A stretch of DNA of 64,000 nt from Pagrus major. Lineage: Eukaryota > Chordata > Actinopteri > Spariformes > Sparidae. Of the stretch, positions 12,780 through 23,117 are shown in pieces. The position numbers were made by a program, and so were the translations under genes. Below the pieces are notes generated by a model. The model was not told where the DNA came from. It made no database searches and saw only the letters and a program-made list of their open reading frames with translations. The stretch is from positions 17,770,110 through 17,834,109 of the forward strand of contig NC_133216.1 in NCBI RefSeq assembly GCF_040436345.1. Reading direction: 5' to 3'. Numbering within the stretch: the stretch's first letter is position 1; the number at the start of each line of letters is the position of its first letter.

Positions 12780-14031
12780 CGTGAACAAATGTGTCTTTAT
12801 TAAATAAAATGTACTACAAATAAAAAGGCACTTCCATCTGATTTCTGACTTCAACAGGAATATCAGAGCACAACTTAAAGGGGAATTTTTGCAATTTTAT
12901 GACCTGAAACTATCAGTGGCAATAACCCATCGATCATAAAAAGGGGAACAATAATGTGATGATTACAATGTCAGCTTCTCTTTCACAGTGACAAAGCTGT
13001 CTGGTTAACGGAAATATAACAATCAATTCAGCCCCTTTTCGTGACACACGGACAACTTAAACCTAACATGAATGCTTAAAACAGGCAGTGCAGCCTATAT
13101 ATAACAACAATCTGGATCTTCCGTGGCTCAAAAACATATAAAGTGACATATTTTAACCCCTTCTTCAGCCCAGATTGAATAACTTAACTAAGCTCATAGG
13201 TCTGCATTTATCTAACCCTACAGATATTAATTTTGACTTAGACCCACAAATACATCACGTCAGATTTTAAAGGAACTAAGAAGGAAACCAAAATGGAAAA
13301 AAGTAAGCTGGATGATGGAAATCTCCACTTGTTATCATTCAACAATAATAAGGTTAAAAAAAGCAGATTATCTGCTGCAACACAACAAAAATGTGAATAT
13401 GATTTGTCTTAGTGCATTTGTACATGCAAACTACAGTATATTTGGACAGCCATGCAAATACAGAGTGGATTTACATATTGCTGTCAAGCTCAAGGTGGGT
13501 GCGGCATATGTCCCTACTACATACAGTAATATAAAAAGCAAACCATTTGTATCAAAATACATTCATAACTGTTCAAGAGTGCTCTCGCTTACGACAAATC
13601 TTGGCCCCTACACCTGGCTAAAACAAACGACACAGCACACAACACCACCCATCCTTGTTCCATAAATCTTTAACATTAAGTGCTCTGTGATCAGACCTGG
13701 GTCCATTACTGACTGATCACTCTCCAATTACCAAGCTCAATTAATCTGCCTGATAGAGTGTGTGCTTGAAAAAGCAATCCACTTAGTCACACTGTGCCAT
13801 GCAGAAACAGGAAACACAGTATTACTCATTCTATTTAAGCCGGTCTGGTGCCTTCATAAAAATTATCCTCCATGCTTTAAAACCATTAACGATATCAGCA
13901 TAAGTCTGTGCCTCAGAGGAGCCAATTCTGATTTTGTGACACATGGTGGCATATGAAGGTAAAGCATGTGTTGCGGTGGATTTCTTGTGATTGCTGTGTA
14001 AAGAATTCAACCTTTAGGGATTTTACGATCA
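12780..14031 (-). other. bcap29: bcap29 3' untranslated region
   Basis: About 1.25 kb separates the bcap29 stop (14034-14032) from a minus-strand AATAAA at 12801-12796. Several short ORFs cross it, but none resembles a protein I know. The end is inferred from the signal. Confidence 0.55.
12796..12801 (-). terminator. bcap29 polyadenylation signal
   Basis: The plus strand reads TTTATT, which is AATAAA on the minus strand. It faces the slco signal at 12700-12705, so the two transcripts converge with only some tens of bases between the expected cleavage sites. Confidence 0.55.
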
Positions 14032-16252
14032 CTAGTCTTCCTTTTTGCTTCCACTTTCTTGAAGATTCTGAAAAGACAAAAAAAAAAAAATCAGAAGAGA
14101 ATGTCAGTTCATATGTTATGATATTATGTAAGGTTACATAAATACATCAGGGTTGTAACAAAATCCATTCCGTTTATCTACTGTTAATCCAACATCTGTG
14201 TGTGACACCCTGAAAAATACAGGATTTGCTCCCCTCAATAGTATTAAAACTCTGTTTTCAATTTCTCAACAACAAAACATATACCCTGCCTGACATGCTT
14301 AATTTGATTGTCACTCTGAAATGGTTATATTTAGGTAGCAAATGACCCAACAAGCCATTATCCTGCAGTGTTAATCGTCACCTGAAGCTCCTGATGTTCT
14401 TTCAACAGTCTGTCATACTCCCTGGCGAGACCGTCCATCTGCTTCTTCATCACATCCGCCTCTGACTGGGAGCTCTCCAGGGCTGCAGGGAAAACAAGCA
14501 CACATCAACGTCCTCACTGTCTTCAGCTACTAAAAGTGACAAGTTCATATATTAACTTTGCAGAGGTCAGAGTATAAATATAAGACTACCACATATGTAA
14601 AACTAACACCGACATAGACATGGACACGAACCATCTTTTGAGGTCTTCAGTTCTTCTTTTAGTTTCTCCATGTCCTTCCTCAACAGCTCCATGCCCTCCG
14701 CGGTAGCCTTATCACCCTTCCCGTCCATCAGAGTCTGAAAAACATCAAATGACATCAGCTCCAAGTACATGAAATACACAGCCCATCTAATGTAAACGTT
14801 CAGTGTGTGTATTCACATCTAGAGGTGGTTGGTGAGGGAAACCAAACCCAGTGTGAGGGTTTGGTAGACAAGTGTCTCAAACAGATGTATTACAGATGGT
14901 GTGTGCCTTTAAAGGAGCAATGCAAAGTTTACAGGCTGCCTTTGTTCAACAGCCTGAGTCTGAGTCTGAATGTAAACTAGACAAACCAGCAAAAAACACC
15001 AAGAATCTGCCACTAAAATGTATAATGTAATGTATGTAGTCTATTATCTTGTCAGATGTATTGTCTCATAGATTTTGCAGTTGTGGTTCTAACAACAGTA
15101 ACTTGACCTAACCTGTTTCAGCAGCTCATTATCCTCCATGTATTTCTTGGCAGTCTGGTTAGCGCCATCAGCCTGTGTCTGAAGAGCAGCCGTAGTACTC
15201 GACAATGTTGCCAGTTGGTTAATCAATGTGACCACTCGCTTCATAACCCTGCAAAAAAACAATTAAAAAAAGAGCTGGAGAAATACCTAATGCAAGGAAT
15301 CGATCTAGGCCTGCAACTAACTGATTCTCATGAATTATTCATCTTTTTTTGTCATCATAGTGTCAGTATAAGAGACTGAAGACTCACAGCCAGAGGAAGA
15401 CAGCGAAGCCAGAGATGTAGAGGTTCCTCTGGGCTCTGAAAAGCTTCATGTGCAGGTGATCAAACATGTTTGGTTGCAGCTTCGCATCTGTGCCAACTTC
15501 TTTACCTGAATATTTCCTCACCTCACGCACGGCATCTAATGGAAAAAGATGTCAGCATTTAAAAACTAAAAAGTTACACCATTTCTTCTATGTACCATGT
15601 GCATTTAGCTTTCAGTTTTAAACTTTTGTCCACAGTCATATGGTCTGATTCTGTTACAGTATCATATAGTACAGCAAATCCCCCACCTTCCCCCCAGCTC
15701 GGTGTTGCCGTTTCGAAACGCAACAGTTCACACAATCTCTAGCGGTCAGTGAGCAGGTCACAGCTCCAAATGGAGTTATTACCTACAGTACCTACAAGCC
15801 TGTAAGAAAATACTTACCAAGGAAGAGAACAATAAGGATTATGATCATTGTGAGAAACACTTTGTTCCAGAACTGAGCCAGACTGCCCCAGATCCTCAGG
15901 TGGAAAATTCTCTGCCATCTGCGACCACACATACAGACAGATCATCACACATCAGTTACAGACAGGTAATGTGACACAGTAATGTTCACTACTCACTCAC
16001 AACGCAACATGCAATCACAATCTTCTGCAAGATTCTGGAAGAAACTGTCGATCTGTCACAGCAGGGTGCACCCTTTGCTCTATGCAATTGATGTATTGAT
16101 CATACTACCAGGTTGTAGTTATACAAACCAGACACACACACACATGATTTTGTTATTTACCTCCTGGCTGAGATGAAGGGTATGCAGAGGATGACAAGAA
16201 TGCCAATCTCCACATAGAGAAAGAGGGCCACAGCAGTCCATTGCAGCGTCAT
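14032..16252 (-). CDS. bcap29: B-cell receptor-associated protein 29 (BAP29/BAP31 family)
   Basis: This ER membrane protein acts in export and quality control of membrane proteins. Coding exons in transcript order are 16252-16161, 15918-15818, 15535-15388, 15248-15113, 14734-14632, 14482-14382 and 14067-14032. They total 717 nt, or 238 aa; human BCAP29 is about 241 aa. The N-terminus MTLQWTAVALFLYVEIG begins the first membrane segment (about 10-27). The second (about 48-62) contains LTMIIILIVLFL, and the third (about 103-124) follows the family motif HMKLFRAQRNLY. The rest is a Lys/Glu-rich coiled coil (EYDRLLKEHQELQ). The C-terminus KKED is a dilysine ER-retrieval signal. The start follows a 5' non-coding exon ending at 16750. 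BCAP31 is the alternative identity, but the neighbour dus4l matches the DUS4L-BCAP29 arrangement of other vertebrates. Confidence 0.93.
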
Positions 16253-16749
16253 CTCTGGTGAAGGTTACAGTGTGTCAGGTTATACTAGTACAGTTGGGAG
16301 GATTGGCTAGCGTGTATGGCTTTACTTCCTTTGGGACAACAATGCAGCTTCTGTTGACAGAAATGATAACTTAAGCTCCTCATTCACTCCGCCCATAGTT
16401 CACATACCTTAACGTAAACTCTCAAAGGCTACAGTCAACTCTGTCAAACTCACAAGCAAAATGTGACAACAGAGTGGTTAAATACTCATTACAGGTAAAC
16501 ATCCATAACATACGCTTACGTTTTTGATAAGATTTGCCTGTTTTATCTTCTGTCCATGTTCAAAATCATAAATTCAACGCTCCGTGGTCAAAAGCTAACA
16601 TTAATCTAACGTGGGCGATTTAAGAAACAGCTAGCTATAAGGTGCGCTAACGCTAGTAAGCTAACTAGCAAAACGTTTTAAAATGACAATACAGTCACGT
16701 AAAGTGTCTAAATTATGTCGCAATTCAGGCATAAAGATGCACAATTTAC

Positions 16750-16870
16750 CAGCAGGTCCCTCAAACGTTGACTAAAAGAGAATAACTTCGGTGAACTTTT
16801 TTTTACATCAGCCACAGCGAAGTTTGTCTGCCTGCTTCCCTCTTCCGGGTCCAACGTCATTGGTGCCAGC
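16750..16870 (-). promoter_or_regulatory. bcap29 5' non-coding exon and promoter region
   Basis: A good donor (GCTG then GTAAAT on the minus strand) at 16750/16749 matches the acceptor CACCAG/AG just upstream of the bcap29 ATG, indicating a short untranslated first exon. The upstream side holds CTTCCGG on the plus strand near 16842-16850, an ETS-type core, and a second TTCCGG near 16890. No TATA box is evident. The start site is not fixed by the sequence. Confidence 0.5.
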
Positions 16871-16879
16871 TAGCCCGTC

Positions 16880-17640
16880 TGAAGTACACAACTTCCGGTT
16901 TTGATTTCCAAAATAAAACTAGTTAATTTAAGTTGTTTAACTTGATTTAATATTTTTTTCATTGGCCTGCTGTTATAATGTTAGACATTCATATGGGCTC
17001 ACTGTTTGTTAATTGGCTTCAGTGCTAACGCTTGTAATTTCATCGTCTATATTGACTTTTGTGGGCACACTCCCCTCCTTTAAACCATCAAGACCCATAT
17101 CTTGGCTTTACTTTGAAGGCACGATTGCATGTCATTCAAGAGCTCTTTATTAGCAAAACCAAATCTACAAAACTGTTTCTTTTTAACTCAGTATTTATAT
17201 TCAGTCTGCTGCCAAAATTAAGAAGTAATCATTTTATATAAGGACAATAGATATTACACTGCTTTTCAAAAAGCTAAGCGATCAGGAAATTAATAATTTT
17301 TCCAGTTTCACATTGTAGTTTTGTAATTTTTCTATACTTTTTTTACTGCGCTCAATGAAAAGATGTACTTAGTTGTAATATCCCTCATATTAAATGATTT
17401 CAAGAATATTGCACTTTATAAACCTTTTTTTTGTTAATAAAACTGATCAAATTTGTTTGTGATTTTGTGGTTGTGCACCTATATGTCCCATGTTACATGT
17501 GAGAAGCAAAAAAAACCCCCAAGCCTCAGTATGCACTCCCATGTACTCATTATTTAAGACAGCCATTAATAATGATAAGATATTCTGTTAATTAGCTACA
17601 ATTAAAGATATACGATCATAATAAAGAAGACAAACATTAG
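16880..17640. other. bcap29-dus4l spacer
   Basis: This AT-rich spacer lies between the bcap29 promoter and the 3' end of dus4l. I see no gene, RNA or clear repeat in it; a short plus-strand ORF at 17059-17241 has no recognisable similarity. Confidence 0.5.
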
Positions 17641-17664
17641 CCATATAATCAGTTTCTTTACAGT

Positions 17665-17670
17665 TTTATT
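17665..17670 (-). terminator. dus4l polyadenylation signal
   Basis: AATAAA on the minus strand, about 60 bases beyond the dus4l stop, implies a very short 3' untranslated region. Confidence 0.6.
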
Positions 17671-17728
17671 TGGCATAAAAATATAACATGAAAAAAACTA
17701 AAAACAAATATATCACATTTCAATATTC

Positions 17729-19640
17729 TCATGTTCCCAGTTCATGCACTGACCCGTATGTGTTTTGGAGGTAATCTATTACAGCTGAGGTACTGGATAG
17801 AGAGTTGAACACTTTTCTCTCAGGCTGGGAGCTAACCCTCTCCAGCATGTAGATAAGATGTTGGTGGAGGCAGGTGAATGGAGTGCCTTGCTCTACAGCG
17901 ATGTCCACCCAGTCCCATATACACTCCAAAGGAGTATCCTCATAGCCGTCGAACATGGCAGGGTTAGCAAGCAACCCCCGCGCAGCCATCACACCTAATG
18001 AGCAAATCCAAAAAAACAGGAAATTAACAAAGCAATATTGTCATTTATGCATCTGTTATAAATCAATACATGTACTTGTTTAAGAGTCAAATGTGCAAGA
18101 ACCAAACCTACCATCCACCCCGGTAAGCTGGTGAGTGGACTCCACATCACGGAGGTACTTTATGTCCCCATTGGCAATGACAGGCACGGAGACGCTGTCT
18201 TTGATTGTCTTTATGGCATCAAAATGGACCGGCTGGTGACGTTCTTCTGAGGTACGGCCATGGACTGTTATCCACGCCACACCAGCTGCTTCAGCCTTCT
18301 GGCAAAGATCTACTGTCCGCCTCAGGTCCTTGTGAATTCTGTAGGTAAAGTGAATTTCTTTCATGATTATTATCATCAGGTACTGACCCTCATTTCAACA
18401 CAGGATGTCATATTAAATGAATTCTGATGCATGCAAAATGTATTTTTACCAGGTACAGTATAATGTATGACCCAAACAACACTGGCATTGATATTTGGAG
18501 GTCTTGCTCTAGTAAAATGTTAAGGTTTCTTTTTACCTTATTTTGATGGATGCTGTGTAGTTTGGATTGTCCACTTGGTTTCTGACAAGTCTGACCATGT
18601 CTTTCACAAGTTCAGGCTTGTTGATGAGGCATGCACCATACCCAGCTGACATAGCCCACCTGAAATCACAACAACAAGGATTTGTGAGCATATTCAAGGA
18701 GCACAACGTTTTATAGATTTTTCTCTAATAATCCATGACAATCAAGCTTTATTAGCATTTAAAATTTCCATTACAAATGAACAAGTCAAACTGTAAGCTT
18801 TTGATCCTACAATCAAATTGTGAAATAAATAACAGAGTAATAAAATGTGCTTGGAGGCCAAAATGTATCAGGGTCCATTGTTAAGTAGTTGCACCTTTGG
18901 GGACAGCCACAGTTGAGGTCAACTCCATCTGAGAAAGGTGCAACCACACAGGCTGCATCAGCCAGAGTCTGGGCATCATGGGCTGCAAACTGCACTATCA
19001 GGGGCCGGTCATCTGAGAGGGAAAAGGAAAAGCAATCAATCACGATCGAGCTTCAAATTAACAACACATTCATCATATGGCAAGACTTGACATATTTGTG
19101 TAAAGATACTGTGCATTAGAAGTGGTGGTGGTGCAGTGGACAACAGGTGACATGCATGCAATGTAGCATACTCACGCTCATTAGTTGTGAATTCACTGTC
19201 TCTGGCTTTGACAGATCGCATGAAGTCAGAGGCAACTATCATTGGTGTGAAGCAGATATCACAGTTGTATTTCCTCACCAAGGACCTAAATGCAAGCCTA
19301 TGTGGAAAACAGACTTCATTGACTACAGTGCCCGAGAGACATACATGAAAAGGTAGTTGTACCTGCTGCAGTACGTCTAATATTCACTTCAAATGAGCAG
19401 AGTACTGGATGAAACACTTGACAACTAAATGCTAAACGCCATATGCATTAAGGTTCAGAGTTTTTTTCTTCTTGAATTTCACTTGAGGTCCAGTACTGCA
19501 AAAATAAACAATGCAATAGCTACCATTATAAAAGCTTATTCGACTTACTTTGAATACCGAACCATTGGGGCACAAATCTTCAGGACCTTTCCCTTTTCAA
19601 ACATGTCCATGATGCTGGTGTTACCATTAGAAGTCTTCAT
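17729..19640 (-). CDS. dus4l: tRNA-dihydrouridine synthase 4-like
   Basis: This flavoenzyme reduces uridine to dihydrouridine in the tRNA D-loop, using FMN and NADPH. Coding exons in transcript order are 19640-19549, 19297-19176, 19012-18895, 18659-18537, 18338-18112 and 17994-17729. They total 948 nt, or 315 aa; human DUS4L is about 317. The TIM-barrel motifs appear in order: CAPMVRYSKLAFR near the N-terminus, KARDSEFTTNE, DLNCGCPQR with the catalytic-type Cys near residue 108, VHGRTSEERHQP, VIANGDI and GVMAARGLLANP. The C-terminal helical part starts about YEDTPLECIWDWVDIA. The ATG at 19640-19638 precedes MKTSNGN. All introns are GT-AG. A second acceptor 12 bases into exon 2 (exon would begin at 19285) would delete LAFR in frame. 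The transcript runs toward bcap29 on the same strand. Confidence 0.96.
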
Positions 19641-20467
19641 TCTGCTCAAGCAGCACTGTTAGCCGGCTAGCATAACAAGCTAACGGGCGCAGTATCCAAG
19701 AGCAGGGTTCCGTCTAAGGATGGGTTCTGTCGGCTGACATCTATCTCATTGTTTCACAGACGAGAACAAAACTGGATATGTGCCGACAAATCCCACACAG
19801 CCACACAAAGACACACAGATATAGCTGTGTTTACTTCGGAACAACATTGAAACTACGACGCCTCAGTCCACCATGCGGGCAGGAAGTGTGGGCGTGTGTT
19901 TGTGACCTCTGAACCCATACGTCATACAGCGCAAAGTGTGTTTTTATTTGTTTATTTATTTTTATTTTTATTTTTAATATCATAAATGTCCATTCTCCAA
20001 TGTATTTAGCTTAGGCTGTACACGGTAATGTATTTTTTTTGTTTTAAAATAGATGTTCACGGTTCTACGTCACGCCAATTCATGCAATGCTGCGTTCAGG
20101 TTCTGTTGGGGAAAGGTATTTCTCAATCTTTCAAGTCACTAGAGCACACAATATCATTCAATAAACGTCATCCTTTGGTATTGAGGTACGGAACAATCAA
20201 TACAATCAATATCAGTGTCCTCAAAAGGGGCTTTGTGCGTTTATTGTAAACAGTGACTATGTTAAACAATTTGTTTTTACATTAAGAGCAGCAATGGCAT
20301 TAGTCTTCAGTCTTCATTGTGCAGGTAACTTGACATGATAATTGTAAAATATGTAAGCAACATATTAATAAAAGACATGATGGGGAATACAAAATAAATC
20401 TATCTCTTTCGATTACTGTCTCTCTGTGGATTACAATTATTACAACTGTCTGATTTACAAGACACTT
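19641..20467. other. dus4l upstream region and spacer
   Basis: This holds the dus4l promoter side, with several CpGs around 19680-19900 and no obvious TATA box. It is followed by T-rich spacer (a pure A/T run near 19945-19980). No exon is recognised. It ends where the inverted rflnb copy begins. Confidence 0.45.
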
Positions 20468-20582
20468 TGACTTGCTCACATGTTCAGGCCAGCTGAAGAA
20501 AGTGGGTCACTTCAGTGCTGAACTTTGAAGTACTGGCTCCTTATGTGTTGACTGTGGGACCAGTTTTTGTTTTGTATTGCAG

Positions 20583-20677
20583 GTTCCAGTTTTGCCCACT
20601 GGCTCTTTTCAGCAGCTACAGCCATTGTCCTTTGGGGAAGGCATAGCACTCGATCCATTACCGGCGACGGAAATAAG
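20583..20677 (+). pseudogene. Extra copy of rflnb exon 2 on the opposite strand
   Basis: This 95-base copy corresponds to rflnb exon 2 (24140-24046 on the minus strand) and keeps the acceptor (TTGCAG) and donor (GTGGGT). Its frame is open and includes LSFGEGIALDPLPATEIR. By eye it differs at two positions: 20603 (silent) and 20668, which changes Lys to Thr. No matching first or last rflnb exon is seen beside it, so it is most likely a non-functional fragment. It could still be spliced as a cryptic exon if this strand were transcribed. Confidence 0.85.
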
Positions 20678-20734
20678 GTGGGTTGACATTAGACCTGCTG
20701 AACGAGTGATGATATGTATGAAAAACTAGAATGG

Positions 20735-20962
20735 CACTCAGTAGAGCGTCTACCTCTGCCAAGACCCAACAGTCCCCTTTTGTACTCACTCATAGATACC
20801 AGCTACCTAAATATGCCTGATTTTTTTAAAGCTCTATACATTAATCCCTGAGAAAATCTCAAAGGAACACCCTATCTCACAAATGTTAATGAAAGAGAAA
20901 TAATTCCTGGATTTGTAACTTCATTTGGATCCAGACCAAAAGTAAATGGGGGGGAGGTAATA
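20735..20962 (+). repeat. Dispersed repeat, copy 2 (internally deleted)
   Basis: This copy lies inside arm 1 of the inverted duplication. It lacks about 120 bases present in the rflnb intron copy. It was probably carried along by the duplication rather than inserted independently. Confidence 0.7.
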
Positions 20963-21030
20963 AAAAAAAATGGCACACTGTGCTGGCTGTGGTATTTTTG
21001 TTTTAATATGTATCAAGACGTCCAACAAAC

Positions 21031-22004
21031 CAACAGACCTTATATTCTAAAGGGACAGCAGGCCTACAAGAAAATCACAGGCATGATTGAACCAAGTTGT
21101 GAAAAGATCTCCATCAGTGCAGGGCTAAAGTACCAAAAGGACAAGCTCAAGCTGTCAGATGAGTTTTGTGTAGTGGAAAGACAAAAAGTGACGAGATGGT
21201 ACAAGAGTTTTCCAAATACCTACTGATCCTCAGCTCTCACCAGGTCAGAACTGCGAATGTTGGAGGCACCTTCTGAGGAAACACCTATGGCACAGAAATA
21301 CTGAACTAATGGGATAAGAATTGATGCTGCAGTTTTTTTTCCCCCACACCCTAAAGCCAATCAGTTGAATAGACTGATCATGGGATCACAGAGAGGGATT
21401 ATGAGCTAGATGTAACATTAACTTCTTCAGAAAAGCCAAAAGTTCAGAAGAGGCTTTCTGAGGTTTGTCACCATAATCATTTACACTGACAATAAACAGA
21501 CTTTGATATTGGCTTGGTTTTACTTTACTTCAATTATCCCTGATTTCCAGTGTTACCATTCTTTATAAATCCAAAATTAAAATCTATAATGTTAAAAATG
21601 TATCTTGGAGCACAGAATCAACTCTGCTCCAAATGAACCCAAGTTCCCTTTAGTACTTTGACTCTCTGGCCACAGGAGGGCACTGAAGTAACACAGTTCT
21701 AGTCTTTATAAGACAATTCACCCTCGGGCATACTATTATTTTACTACCTGAAAGGATCAGTAACACATCCATCTATCCGGACTGTTTTACTGCGATTTGC
21801 TGATATTTAAATATATTAGCTGCACAGTGGGCTTTAGGTATGTGGCACTCAAAGCATAAAACACATTTTAAAACCAAGCCAGGAGCTTCTTCTTTGTGCA
21901 GGTATACAAATTAATGAAACATTTATGAATAATTACCTCAGTCTGTTGTCATCTTTCAAAAAGCACAAGGAGTGACTCATAAAATACACAACTGTTGAAC
22001 TAAT
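21031..22004. other. Spacer between the duplicated arm and the rflnb 3' end
   Basis: This spacer shows no recognisable exon. A 72-codon ORF at 21008-21226 starts inside the duplicated arm and looks fortuitous. Confidence 0.4.
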
Positions 22005-23117
22005 GAACACTTTATTTTAAACTGGCACTGAGTAAGTGACTAATATCAAAAAGAAGCATCAACACTTACATCAATAAGGCACAAAAGGGCATCATGAAAA
22101 TATCCCTTGCCGCGACTGTGGAGAGACCCGTTAATCAGCTGATAAAAATCTAAAACTTCAACAGAATAAATACAATTTCACTCCAATGCAAGCCAAAGAA
22201 AGTGATAGCAGTGGAATGCAGCTTGTTATTTTCACTATAAGCCAGTGAGTGATATCAAAAATTACTCCCCACACACAAACACACACACACACACACTCAC
22301 GATCCATCTATGCTACTTATCAGTTTGTTTAAGCTTACACATGTTCACTCAATCTACCAACATTTACAAGGCACATCATGAGTGGCAGCCATAAACAGCG
22401 GCCGGAGAGAAGGCTTAGACCGTGCTAACATTGTGCAGAAATACACAATACCCTGTGAAGAAACGAAACATGTGTTAAGTGTTTTCACCCCATCCTCTAT
22501 ACAGTGTGGATAAGTTAGTGATTTCTTAGCATGCACCACATTTAATTGCCTTTCATCTCCTTTACACAAGAGTCGCACACACACTTCTAAAAGCACTCTC
22601 CTTCAGAATTACAAACAACTTCTCTGAACTGATTCTGGCCTCAAATTCAAAACCAGTCTCGCGGCATACTTGGCCAACTTGAGAAGAGTGACTTTGCTGA
22701 GGGCGGATGAGTCTTCTCTTCATCTCTGTCCATATGAATCAATTCTACAGCCAATAAAAACAAATCAAATATGAGCTCTGGAAACCAATAAGCTGCAAAG
22801 TGAAGCGTTTAATGAAATATCCATTCCTGAGACGGATAGATCATCCACTGGCAGCAGGGATATAAACATATAAGACATAAGATATGGACTGAATCGATAT
22901 TTCGCCCTCTTTGTCCATGTCTTGTCATCTCTGATATCTGTAACATCGCAGCACAGACGCTTCCTGTCCACAGCTTGGGAAGAGCACTTAAAAAAACGAT
23001 AACGGGCTACACAAGTGTAAAAAGACAACACAGCAGGTCAATGGCAGCCAGCCTCGGGGGAGATACAGTATAGGGGCAATGGGAATAACCACCCCTATGT
23101 GTCCCCAACTCCCACCC
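22005..23117 (-). other. rflnb: rflnb 3' untranslated region
   Basis: About 1.1 kb follows the rflnb stop (23120-23118). A minus-strand AATAAA at 22016-22011 is a plausible end. A (CA)n tract lies near 22265-22297. The end is inferred. Confidence 0.5.

Larger units (their letters stand above)
20468..21030 (+). repeat. Inverted duplication, arm 1 (partial rflnb copy)
   Basis: This segment is near-identical to the reverse complement of 23583-24260, inside rflnb. It carries the end of rflnb intron 1, exon 2, the donor, and the part of intron 2 that holds a dispersed repeat. The match runs through ATGTTCAGG(C)CCAGCTGAAG on one side to ATATGTATCAAGACGTCCAA on the other. About 120 bases of the rflnb arm, within the repeat, are missing here near 20950. 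Identity was judged by eye. Confidence 0.9.

Noticed and set aside
18080-18376. 98-codon ORF as a stand-alone gene
   Set aside because: It is dus4l exon 5 (18112-18338) extended into both introns.
20583-20677. A second functional refilin gene on the plus strand
   Set aside because: Only exon 2 and intron flanks are present; no first exon (MVGRL) or last exon (RHRP, VELEAA) is found nearby.
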